This document shows, one piece after another, positions 19,870-27,631 of a stretch of 28,198 nucleotides of DNA; the stretch's first letter is position 1; each line of letters opens with the position of its first letter. A model generated the notes under the pieces. It saw nothing but the letters and a program-made list of their open reading frames with translations. It had not been told where the DNA came from and did no database searches. The translations under genes were made by a program, and so were the position numbers. Origin of the DNA: CAZKGE01 sp964541695 (GTDB taxonomy: Bacteria > Bacillota > Clostridia > Christensenellales > CAG-138); NCBI GenBank assembly GCA_964541695.1, contig CAZIRB010000018.1, positions 1 through 28,198 on the forward strand. Direction: 5' to 3'.

Positions 19870-21471
19870 ATGAAAAAGTCACTGAGCTTGCTTCTGGCCG
19901 TCCTATTCTGCGTCAGCCTCGTGCTGATTGGTTGCCAGAAGACGGAGACGCCCGCGCCGACGACCGGCACAACGGAGGCAACTGCCGCGCCCGAAGCGAC
20001 TGCTCCGGCGGGCAACACTGAGGCGGTAGCGACTGACCGCGCCGACAGAGAGAGCATCGTCATTGCGCTGCAGGGCGAGCCGACCACTCTGGACCACCAG
20101 TTTGCCGCCGAAGACGGCAACATGCGTGCCATCACCTGGAACGTCTTTGAGCCCCTCGTACGGCTCAACGGCCAGACGCTCGAGCCCGAGCCGGTCCTTG
20201 CCACCGAGTATGCTCAGGTGGACGACCTGACCTGGGAGTTCAAGCTCCGCCAGGGCGTTGTGTTCCACGACGGTGACACCTTCGACGCCGATGACGTCGT
20301 GTTCTCCATCAACCGCATGATCGACAAGGAGTTCAACTCGCAGTTCCTGAGCTCCATCGACACCATTGCCGGCGCGGAGGCCGTCGACCAGTACACCGTG
20401 CGCATCAAGACGACCAACCCCGACCCGATCCTTGTCAAGCGCGTCGCGATTCTTCCGATCTTCTCCAAGTCGTTTACGGAAGCGCGTTCCGCCAATGACA
20501 TGACGATCACGGCCAACGGCACCGGCCCCTTCAAGTTCGTGGAGTGGAAAGCCGGCGACTACTGCGCCATCACGGCGTTCGACGGCTACTGGGGTGAGAA
20601 GCCCGTCATCAAGAACGCGAAGTTCCGCTTCCTCGAGGAGCGCCTGACCGCGCTGTCCGCGCTGCAGGCCGGCGAGGTTGACATCGCCGTCAACATGTAC
20701 CCCGAGTATGTGCCGGACCTGCCGAAGGTCGTGTCCAGCATCAGCAACGAGGTCTACTGGGTCCGCTTCAACCAGCTCCAGGAAGGCGTCTTTAAGTCCA
20801 AGGACGCCCGCCTCGCGGCCGCTTACTCGATCCAGTCCGACGCCATCGCGGACGCTCTGTTCCAGGGCTACGCCACGCCTTGCGAAGGCCAGATGGGCAA
20901 GCCGGGCTATGTCGGCTACAGCGAGAACATCAAGGCGTACGGCTATGATCCCGCCAAGGTGCAGGAGTATCTGACTGCCGCCGGTTACAACGGCCAGGAA
21001 GTCGAGCTCGTTTCCGAGCGCGGCCGCTGGCTGAAGGACGGCGAGGTCACCGAGGCGATCGCCGCCGATCTCCAGGCTGCCGGTTTCAACGTGACCACGC
21101 AGTTCAAGTCCTGGAACGAGTGGCTCGATCAGCTGTTCGACAAGGAAAAGACCCCGGATCTGTTCTGGAGCTCCAACTCCAACGACTTCTTCGATATGGA
21201 CCGTCCGTTCAGCGCCCTGGCGCACTCCACCGGTTCCCAGTCGGCGTTGAACAATCCGGACATCGACGCCAAGATCGACGCGGCCCGTCAGGAGATGGAT
21301 CCCGCCGCTCGCCAGGCGCTGTACGATGAGCTGAACCAGCTGTTCTTCGACGATCCGTTCGCTCTGTACGTGCTCGGCGTCGACAACGTCTACGGCACCG
21401 CCGCGGACCTGCAGTGGGCAGCCCGCCGCGACAGCCAGATCCTCGTCTCCGAGATGTCCTACGCGTCCTAA
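19870..21471 (+). CDS. Oligopeptide/dipeptide ABC importer, substrate-binding lipoprotein (family 5)
   Basis: A 533-residue extracellular lipoprotein. The signal peptide MKKSLSLLLAV... ends in lipobox LIGC with C22 as lipid anchor, followed by a Thr/Ala/Pro-rich tether (about 23-55). The mature part has the family-5 features: ALQGEPTTLDHQ near the start, the WEFKLRQGVVFHDGDTFDADD block (about 118-140) and TGPFKFVEW. Typical ligands of this family are peptides, nickel chelates or sugars; the specificity here cannot be told. ATG 19870 has AGGAGGG six bases upstream. It is the last gene of the operon rather than the first, 102 bases after the second ATPase, and is followed by a strong terminator. 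Confidence 0.93.
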   Translation: MKKSLSLLLAVLFCVSLVLIGCQKTETPAPTTGTTEATAAPEATAPAGNTEAVATDRADRESIVIALQGEPTTLDHQFAAEDGNMRAITWNVFEPLVRLNGQTLEPEPVLATEYAQVDDLTWEFKLRQGVVFHDGDTFDADDVVFSINRMIDKEFNSQFLSSIDTIAGAEAVDQYTVRIKTTNPDPILVKRVAILPIFSKSFTEARSANDMTITANGTGPFKFVEWKAGDYCAITAFDGYWGEKPVIKNAKFRFLEERLTALSALQAGEVDIAVNMYPEYVPDLPKVVSSISNEVYWVRFNQLQEGVFKSKDARLAAAYSIQSDAIADALFQGYATPCEGQMGKPGYVGYSENIKAYGYDPAKVQEYLTAAGYNGQEVELVSERGRWLKDGEVTEAIAADLQAAGFNVTTQFKSWNEWLDQLFDKEKTPDLFWSSNSNDFFDMDRPFSALAHSTGSQSALNNPDIDAKIDAARQEMDPAARQALYDELNQLFFDDPFALYVLGVDNVYGTAADLQWAARRDSQILVSEMSYAS

Positions 21472-21521
21472 GACGGGATCGACACGCAAAACGTTTCAGA
21501 TGCAAGTCTGAACCGGAATTC

Positions 21522-21561
21522 GGGGGGAACAGCGCCATTCGGGGCTGTTCCCCCCGTTTCT
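21522..21561 (+). terminator. Strong terminator of the importer operon
   Basis: GGGGGGAACAGC (21522-21533) pairs perfectly with GCTGTTCCCCCC (21544-21555) around a 10-base loop, followed by GTTTCT. It is 50 bases after the lipoprotein stop codon. Confidence 0.85.
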
Positions 21562-21569
21562 ACTTGTGG

Positions 21570-21575
21570 TATACT
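21570..21575 (+). promoter_or_regulatory. Possible -10 box of the interrupted gene
   Basis: TATACT lies 41 bases before ATG 21617, directly after the terminator. The -35 region falls in the terminator stem (GTTCCC) and is poor. Confidence 0.4.
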
Positions 21576-21616
21576 GAGCCTGAACCCGGGCGATCTTCCA
21601 TAAAAGGAGCGATTTC

Positions 21617-21681
21617 ATGCACGACAACGACCTCCAGTCCGAGTGGGCGTTCTATGGGCCGAAGCTGGACACGATCGGGCA
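21617..21681 (+). CDS. Start of an unidentified gene cut by the assembly gap
   Basis: ATG 21617 has AAAAGGAG upstream at good distance and opens a frame of 21 complete codons (MHDNDLQSEW, then AFYGPKLDTIG) before the N run. I do not recognise the family from this fragment. It is probably the first gene of the unit that continues with the MurF-like gene. How much sequence is missing is unknown, because 100 N is a conventional gap size. Confidence 0.55.
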
Positions 21682-21781
21682 NNNNNNNNNNNNNNNNNNN
21701 NNNNNNNNNNNNNNNNNNNNNNNNNNNNNNNNNNNNNNNNNNNNNNNNNNNNNNNNNNNNNNNNNNNNNNNNNNNNNNNNN
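21682..21781. other. Assembly gap (100 N)
   Basis: Exactly 100 undetermined bases, the usual placeholder for a scaffold gap of unknown length. Any translation spanning it is meaningless. Confidence 0.99.
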
Positions 21782-21794
21782 GGAGGCGGGACAA

Positions 21795-23501
21795 ATGTTT
21801 CAGATCGCACTTTTTCTGTTTTTTTTCAGCTTTTTCTTCTTCCTGTGGCCGACGATAAAGCGCCAGCTTCTACGCATGCAGGAGGGCGGGTACCACTATG
21901 AGAAGTTCGTCGCGTTCATGAAGGCGCAGCGCAAGACGGAGAGCATGTGGGTGCTGTTCAGTTTCATCCTCTCGAGCTTTTTGCTGCGCGACTTCTTCGC
22001 GCTCCCCATGTACCTGCTGCTGCACGCGGCCGTGCTGCTCATACTCGGGCTTTTGCACCTGCGCGCGCGCAAGGAGCCGGGCCCCGTCCCCGACGGTCGG
22101 CTTTGGCGGCTCGCGGCGGGCGCGGGGCTGCTGTTCGTCGTGCTGTTGACCGGAATCGGCGTGCTGTTTCGCCGCACGTTCTTCTGGGAGCTGCCGTTTG
22201 TCGCCATGTTTTTGGGTTTTATGACCGACACGTGGATTTTTTTGGGCAACTTCCTCGTCAAGCCCCTGGAACGCCGCCGTGAAAAGAACGCCATTCGCCG
22301 CGCGCGCGGCCGGATCGACGAGTTCAACGCGGCCCGCGCTTCGGCCGGGAAAGCGCCGCTGCGCATCGTCGGCGTCGCGGGCAGCTTCGGCAAGTCGTCG
22401 CTGATCGCCGTGGCGCAGCAAGTGCTGGGCGTTCGCTACACCGTGCTCGCGACGGAGCCGCAGCGCGACGGCTCGCTCGGCAGCGCCGCGGACTGTATCC
22501 TCGGTCAATTGACCGCCGAGCACGACGTGCTGCTCGTCGAGATCGGCGCGCGGCACCCGGGCGACGTGCGCGCGTTCTGCAAGGAGCTAGTGCCGGATTA
22601 CGGCGTGATCACGTCCGCCGCGGAGCGCAACCTCGAGACCTTCCTTGCCGCGGACCGCATCGCCGGCACGCAGATGGAGCTGCTCGAGGGCGTGCGCCGC
22701 ACGGAGGATGGAGCGGCGTCCGCATTGATCAACTACGACGACGACTTGCTGCGCAAGCAGAAGACCGGCGACGCACCAGTCGAGCGCTACGGGACCTATT
22801 CGGGCGGCGGAACGCCGCAGCATCTGGACGTGTGGGCGGATGGGATCGAGACCGGCATAGACGGCGGGAGCTTTGCGCTGCGAAAGCGCGGCGGGGACGC
22901 GGTGTCGTGCCGCGTGAATCTGCCGGGCCGGTTCTTTGTCCAGAACTGCGTGGGCGCGGCCGCTCTCGCGTACCGGTTGAGCATGAGCGCGGCGGAGATC
23001 GCCGCAGCGCTGTCCGGCATTGTCGCCGCGGTCGGGAGCCTTGTGCTGCTGCCGGAGGGCGAGTGGCCCGCCATGGTGCGCAAAAAGCTCGCCAAACCCT
23101 GGGAGGCCGACGCGGCGGAGACGCGCGAAGCGGCGCCGTTCCGGATTCTCGACGACGGGCGGCAGGCGAGCCTCGACGGCGCGAAGGACAGCCTGCAGAT
23201 GCTGGAGGGCTGTGCGGGCTATCGGATATTGCTGACGGCGGGGCTGCGCGGCCAGGGAGAGCAGGAGGACGAGTACAACCGCCGGCTCGGCCGCCAGGCG
23301 GCGCGCAGCTCAGACGCGATCGTCGTGATCGGCCGCGGCAAAATGACCGCGTTCGAGGACGGGGCGCGCCGCGCGGGGTTCAATTTTGACAATCTGTTCG
23401 CCGCGCCCGACGCGCGCGAGGGCGTCCGCCGGGCACTCGCGATCGCCGCCGAGTCAAACGCCAAGGACGGAGCGTACCTGCTGGTGCTGGGCGAACTGTA
23501 A
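21795..23501 (+). CDS. Membrane-anchored Mur ligase (MurF-like)
   Basis: A 568-residue protein. ATG 21795 is supported by GGAGG at 21782-21786, right at the edge of the gap, with 8-base spacing. The first 155 residues form about five membrane helices (1-18, 49-65, 67-88, 103-127, 130-155). The rest is a Mur-ligase core: P-loop GVAGSFGKSS (193-202), then LVEIGARHPGDV and YGVITSAAERNLETF, which match the EMGARHPGDI and GVIT blocks of MurF-type enzymes, then the C-terminal domain. MurF joins D-Ala-D-Ala to the UDP-MurNAc-tripeptide; here the DxYNxNP segment of MurF appears as LDDGRQASLDG, so the acceptor or role may differ. Ordinary MurF is soluble and shorter (about 450). It is followed after 17 bases by the TIGR04076 gene. 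Confidence 0.82.
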   Translation: MFQIALFLFFFSFFFFLWPTIKRQLLRMQEGGYHYEKFVAFMKAQRKTESMWVLFSFILSSFLLRDFFALPMYLLLHAAVLLILGLLHLRARKEPGPVPDGRLWRLAAGAGLLFVVLLTGIGVLFRRTFFWELPFVAMFLGFMTDTWIFLGNFLVKPLERRREKNAIRRARGRIDEFNAARASAGKAPLRIVGVAGSFGKSSLIAVAQQVLGVRYTVLATEPQRDGSLGSAADCILGQLTAEHDVLLVEIGARHPGDVRAFCKELVPDYGVITSAAERNLETFLAADRIAGTQMELLEGVRRTEDGAASALINYDDDLLRKQKTGDAPVERYGTYSGGGTPQHLDVWADGIETGIDGGSFALRKRGGDAVSCRVNLPGRFFVQNCVGAAALAYRLSMSAAEIAAALSGIVAAVGSLVLLPEGEWPAMVRKKLAKPWEADAAETREAAPFRILDDGRQASLDGAKDSLQMLEGCAGYRILLTAGLRGQGEQEDEYNRRLGRQAARSSDAIVVIGRGKMTAFEDGARRAGFNFDNLFAAPDAREGVRRALAIAAESNAKDGAYLLVLGEL

Positions 23502-23518
23502 AAGGGGAGGGACTCTAT

Positions 23519-23830
23519 ATGATTCGGGATGTGAAGATTACGGTGCTGAAGGTTAGTTTCGACGAGGAGCTGTGCAAGCGCTACGGCGCGCCGGGGATTA
23601 AGCCGTGCCCAACGCATACCGTGGGGCAGGTGATGGTTGCCAAGGGGGCCAAGCGCCCGCCCGAGATGTGCGGCGGCGCGTGGACGCCGTGCGAGAAGTA
23701 CGTGTTCGGGCTTGCGCACGGTCTCGACACGTTCGGGTACGAGAACTGGATGGGCGTGCCGAAGACCTGCGTCACGGTCTGCAACGACGGATTGCGGCCC
23801 GTCACGTTCTTGCTCGAGGTGATTGACTAA
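23519..23830 (+). CDS. TIGR04076 family protein
   Basis: A 103-residue soluble protein of unknown function. The KITVLKV opening, the central W-x-x-C-x-K-Y-V segment (AWTPCEKYVFGLAHG) and the ending VTVCNDGLRPVTFLLEV fit the TIGR04076 family common in anaerobes. Six cysteines are present (C19, C30, C51, C58, C84, C88), which suggests metal or redox chemistry, but no ligand is proven. ATG 23519 has GGGGAGG at 23504-23510 and lies 17 bases after the MurF-like stop, so it is co-transcribed with it. Confidence 0.82.
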   Translation: MIRDVKITVLKVSFDEELCKRYGAPGIKPCPTHTVGQVMVAKGAKRPPEMCGGAWTPCEKYVFGLAHGLDTFGYENWMGVPKTCVTVCNDGLRPVTFLLEVID

Positions 23831-23870
23831 GCGGCGGATATATAAGCTGGCGGGGCGTCCTTGGGGCGCT

Positions 23871-23909
23871 CCGTTCGGTTTTGGGTAAAGCCGGGCGGTA
23901 TGTTTTTTT
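23871..23909 (+). terminator. Terminator after the MurF-like/TIGR04076 unit
   Basis: CCGTTCGGTTTT (23871-23882) pairs with AAAGCCGGGCGG (23887-23898), three of the twelve pairs being G-U, around GGGT. TATG and seven T follow (23903-23909). Confidence 0.7.
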
Positions 23910-23971
23910 GCGCCGCAGGGCAACGTATAAGCAGCATTTTCCCGCGTTTTCGCGCAAAAGGAGGTGATCCC

Positions 23972-25878
23972 GTGGACAATACAACGAAAATACCCAATCG
24001 GTTGCTGAACGAAACCTCGCCGTACCTGTTGCAGCACGCGTACAATCCGGTGGACTGGCACGCGTGGGGCGAGGAAGCGTTCAGCGAGGCCAGGCGCATG
24101 GACAAGCCGGTCTTTCTATCGATTGGGTATAGCTGACCTGTCCGCGATGATGTACCTGCCATTGGTGCCATGTCATGGCCCACGAGAGCTTTGAGGACGG
24201 CGAGGTCGCGCGCGAGCTGAACCGGTATTTTGTACCGGTCAAGGTCGACCGCGAGGAGCGGCCGGACGTCGACGGCGTCTATATGCGCGCCTGCGAGGCG
24301 ATGACGGGCGGCGGCGGCTGGCCCACGAGCATATTCATGGACGCGGACGGGAAGCCGTTCTATGCGGGCACGTATTTTCCCAGGCACGTTTTTCTGCAGC
24401 TGATCCGCACCATCGGCGAGGCGTGGCAAACGGATCGGGCGAGACTGATCGCCGGCGGCGACGCGGTCGCCGCGGTGCTCGCGGACATGGGCGGGGAAAC
24501 CGACCCCGTTTCCTCCGAAACGTTGGTTGAAAAGGCGGTGCAGCGCTTTGACCGCGCGTTCGATCCCGAGTACGGCGGCTTCGGCATTGCGCCGAAGTTT
24601 CCGTCCGCGCACAACCTGCTGTTTTTACTGCGCACCGCGCCGCACATGGCCGAAAAGACGCTGCTAATGCTGTACCGCGGCGGCATATTCGACCATGTCG
24701 GCGGCGGCTTTATGCGCTACTCCACGGACCAATACTGGCTCGTGCCGCATTTTGAGAAAATGCTCTATGACAACGCAATGCTCCTGCTGGCCTATGCGCA
24801 CGCGTATGAGGCGACCGAAAAGTCGCTGTACCGCGGCGTGGCAGAGCGGATATTTGCCTATCTGGAGGCGGAGATGCGCGCGCCCGAGGGCGGGTACTGG
24901 ACTGCGCAGGACGCGGACTCCGAGGAGGGCGAGGGCCGGTACTACCTGTTTACACCGGACGAACTGCGAAAGCTCCTGGGTCGCGAGGACAGTGAGACGT
25001 TCTGCCGCCGGTACGGCATCACTGCGCAGGGAAATTTCGAGGGCCGCAACGTGCCGAACCTGCTTGCCGCGGAGCAGTTGACCGACCCGATCGACGCGCT
25101 GCTGCCAAAGGTTTACGAATACCGCCGGACGCGGCCGCTGCCGCAGACGGACACGAAGCTGTTGACCGGCTGGAACGCGCTCGCTGCCGCCGCCTGTGCC
25201 GCCGCCTATCGGATCCTGCGCGAGGAACGGTATCTTTTGGCCGCGCGGCGCGTGCTGGCGTTTATTGCAAGCAACTTGACGGAGGAAACAACGCTGTTCT
25301 CCGGCCAATCGGCGGGAAAGCGGCTGGGCCCGGGATTTTTGGACGATTACGCGTACTATATCTTCGCGCTGCTTGAACTGCACCAGGCGACGCTGGAGGA
25401 GGAGTATCTTTCCCGCGCGCTGCGATACGCCGAACGCGCGGCGGAGCTGTTCTTCGACGAAACCGGCGGCGGCTTCTACTTCTCCGGCGCGAACAACGAG
25501 CGACTGGTCGTAAAGATCAAGGAGAGCCGCGACGCCGCGCTGCCGTCGGGCAATTCCGTGATGGCGTACAATCTTTCCCGGCTCGCGCTGCTGACCGGAA
25601 AGCCGCACATCGAGCGGCTGCTTGAGAAGCAGCGCGTCTATATGAGCGCCGAAGCGGCCGCGTATCCCACGGGGTACGGGTTCTATCTGTATTCGCTTCT
25701 GCCCGTCCGGCTCATCCATTGCACGGTCGCGGATCGCGGGGACCTCGACAAAATCCGCGTTCGCTCGGACTGGGCGTTCCATCTTGCCGACGCGAAGGAG
25801 TATCCGTTGGTCAACGAAAAAACGACGTACTATGCCTGCGAGGGCGGGGCCTGCCGGCCGCCGGTCAACGCGCTCTAG
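23972..25878 (+). pseudogene. YyaL/SSP411-type thioredoxin-domain protein, interrupted by a 20-bp insertion
   Basis: GTG 23972 follows an ideal AGGAGGTGATCC. The frame reads NRLLNETSPYLLQHAYNPVDW and on to FLSIGYS, the conserved N-terminal thioredoxin-like domain (DUF255), then stops at TGA 24134-24136. The family continues STCHWCHVMAHESF; that continuation (TCHWCHVMAHESF) is found from base 24154 in another frame and then runs uninterrupted to TAG 25878. Bases 24134-24153 are therefore a 20-bp excess that brings two stop codons. Without it the protein would be 628 residues, normal for the family. The remainder has the (alpha/alpha)6-barrel part with GGIFDHVGGGF, HFEKMLYDNA, AQDADSEEGEG and a C-terminal CEGGAC. 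Function is uncertain in bacteria. It may be a true pseudogene or an assembly error; translation of the second part from ATG 24175 lacks a ribosome binding site. Confidence 0.85.
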
Positions 25879-26095
25879 GCGCGCGGGCGCGGCGGAAATA
25901 TCACGCTCTAATACGCAAGCCCATCATCGTTCCGCTCCAGGCGTGCGGACACGGCGGGAAATTACGCTCTTATTTATACACAAACCCCATCACCACGCTG
26001 CTCCAGGCGCGCGCGTGAGCACGGCGGGAAATTACGCTCTTATTTATACACAATCCCCATCACCACGCCGTTCTAGGCGCGCGGGCGCGCGCGGA
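25874..26095. repeat. Tandem repeat (62-70 bp unit) spanning the convergent junction
   Basis: Three copies of a unit beginning (T/C)(A/C)GGCGCGCG... and containing GGCGGGAAATTACGCTCT are followed by TTATTTATACACAA and CCCCATCACCACGC. The first-to-second spacing is 62 bp and the second-to-third is 70 bp. A partial fourth copy starts at 26074. The second and third copies are nearly identical over about 50 bp. The first copy begins at the TAG stop of the YyaL-type gene, and the last partial copy carries the stop of the oxidoreductase gene (CTAG shared). No gene lies in 25879-26072. No clear terminator is seen. Confidence 0.85.
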
Positions 26096-27380
26096 TACCG
26101 CGCATGGCAGGGTTGTCGATCAATTTGCCGTGCTGATCGAACCGCGAGCCGTGGCAGGGGCAGTCCCAGGTCTGCTCGAACGTGTTCCATTTAAGCGAGC
26201 AGCCCAGGTGCGAGCAGCGCGGCACGGTCGGCAATACAAAATTGCCCAGCGTCACGGCCAGGTTTTGCAAAAGCTGCCCGCGCATCATGCTGCGCTGCGG
26301 CGAGAACACGGACGCAAACCGGTTCTCCTTGCCCGTGAGCCGGTCGGTCAATAGCTGTGCCGCGATCATCGACGAGGTCATGCCCCATTCGTTGAAACCG
26401 GTGGCCACGTACAGGTCCGGCGTATTCGGGCTGTACGCGCCGATGTACGGCACGCCGTCGAGGCTGATGCAGTCCTGAGCGGCCCAGGAGAGCTTCGCCT
26501 GCGCCTTGGGATAGTACCGCTGCACGAACTCATACACCTTCGGAAAGCCGCTGCGCGTGCCGGTCCTGCTGTCGCCGCCGCCGACTATGAGCCGGTTCCC
26601 GTAGCTTCTTAAATAGATGCCGTCCTCCTTATTCTCGACGTAGGTGGCGCCGAGGGCGGGCATGTCCTCGAGCGAGACCACGAACGAGCGCTTCTGATAC
26701 ATCTTCACAAAATAGAGGCCGCGGCTGTTGATGAACGGGTAATGCGACGCGACGATGATCCGCTTTGCGCGCACGCTTCCCCGGTCGGTTTCCGCCTCGT
26801 GCCCGCGGAGCCGCCGCACGAACGTATGCTCAAATATGCGCAGTCCCTCGGCAAGGCCGCCGAGAAACTTGAGCGGATGGAACTCGGCCATGTTCGGATA
26901 GCGCACGGCCGAGACGACCTTGAGCGGCAGCTCGGTGTGCGTCACGTATTCCGCAGGGAAGCCGAGGCGGTTGACGGTCTCCGCTTCGCGGGCAAGCGCA
27001 TCCTTGTCGTCGAGCGAGTACATCACCGACGGCTTATCCTCAAAATCGCAGTCGATCCTTTTTGCCAGCTCGCGGAACTGCTCCACCGCGAGCAGGTTGG
27101 CGAACAGATAACGCTTCGCCGTCTCCTCGTCAAACTTTTTGATCAGCTCCGTATACAGCGTGCCGTGCTGGGCGGAGAGCACCGCGGTGGTGCCTTTCGT
27201 CGTGCCGCTGCCGATCGTCGACGCCTCGACCACCATGCAGTCGACCCCCGCACCCTTTAAAAAATGCGCGCACAGCATGCCCGCCATACCGCCGCCGATG
27301 ATGAGCACGTCCGTCGACGCGTTCTCCTGCAGCGCGGGAAAGCTCGGCAGCTGCGCCGTCTGTGTCCAGATGGTCTCCAT
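26073..27380 (-). CDS. FAD-dependent oxidoreductase with C-terminal Rieske 2Fe-2S domain
   Basis: A 435-residue protein. Start ATG 27378-27380 is set by GGAGGAG with 6-base spacing; a longer frame upstream has no such site. The N-terminal DAO-type FAD domain opens with DVLIIGGGMAG (GxGxxG at 29-34) and includes STIGSGTTKGTTAVLSAQHG and VGGGDSRTG. The C-terminus carries a complete Rieske site: C389-S-H391 and C407-P-C-H410, with C394 and C409 placed for the usual disulfide. This architecture is like Bacillus YhfW. The substrate is unknown; amine or amino-acid oxidation with electrons leaving through the 2Fe-2S cluster is the family theme. The final residues (RGIRARPRA) are encoded inside the tandem repeat. 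It is divergent from the aminotransferase gene. Confidence 0.9.
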   Translation of the reverse strand: METIWTQTAQLPSFPALQENASTDVLIIGGGMAGMLCAHFLKGAGVDCMVVEASTIGSGTTKGTTAVLSAQHGTLYTELIKKFDEETAKRYLFANLLAVEQFRELAKRIDCDFEDKPSVMYSLDDKDALAREAETVNRLGFPAEYVTHTELPLKVVSAVRYPNMAEFHPLKFLGGLAEGLRIFEHTFVRRLRGHEAETDRGSVRAKRIIVASHYPFINSRGLYFVKMYQKRSFVVSLEDMPALGATYVENKEDGIYLRSYGNRLIVGGGDSRTGTRSGFPKVYEFVQRYYPKAQAKLSWAAQDCISLDGVPYIGAYSPNTPDLYVATGFNEWGMTSSMIAAQLLTDRLTGKENRFASVFSPQRSMMRGQLLQNLAVTLGNFVLPTVPRCSHLGCSLKWNTFEQTWDCPCHGSRFDQHGKLIDNPAMRGIRARPRA

Positions 27381-27552
27381 AGAAGTCTCCTCCGAATCCG
27401 GCGCGTGTTCTGCGCCAGGCTTAGTATTTGCGGTTTTTCGCAAAATGCGTCCTCGCCGCGCGTGCATTTCCCGGCGTGATGCAATGGGAAACGCGCATCA
27501 CAACATTTTTTTGCCGGTCAAGGCGGATGCGTATGGATTTCCAAAAGAGTTA

Positions 27553-27561
27553 TGCTATAAT
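27553..27561 (+). promoter_or_regulatory. Extended -10 promoter of the class V aminotransferase gene
   Basis: TGC-TATAAT is a perfect extended -10 element 70 bases before the start codon. The -35 region is weak. The divergent oxidoreductase gene must have its promoter in the same 250-base gap, but I find no convincing boxes for it; a small TTTGCG/CGCAAA hairpin lies at 27427-27444. Confidence 0.65.
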
Positions 27562-27631
27562 GAGGATAACGATTTTGCGCCCGCCTTGACGCGTTTTATT
27601 GGTGCGGAGCGGGCGGTTATGGAGAACGTGC

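Noticed and set aside
21414..21800. Fusion of the lipoprotein region to the MurF-like gene across the gap
   Set aside because: The apparent continuous frame passes through 100 N; a ribosome binding site and ATG immediately after the gap define a separate gene.
24134..24136. Selenocysteine codon in the YyaL-type gene
   Set aside because: The TGA stands at the Thr before the first Cys, not at a Cys, and the following triplets do not continue the family sequence; the real continuation is in another frame.
24131..24156. Programmed frameshift in the YyaL-type gene
   Set aside because: A single -1 shift runs into a second TGA at 24148-24150 and a +1 shift leads to the wrong frame, so no simple shift restores the protein.
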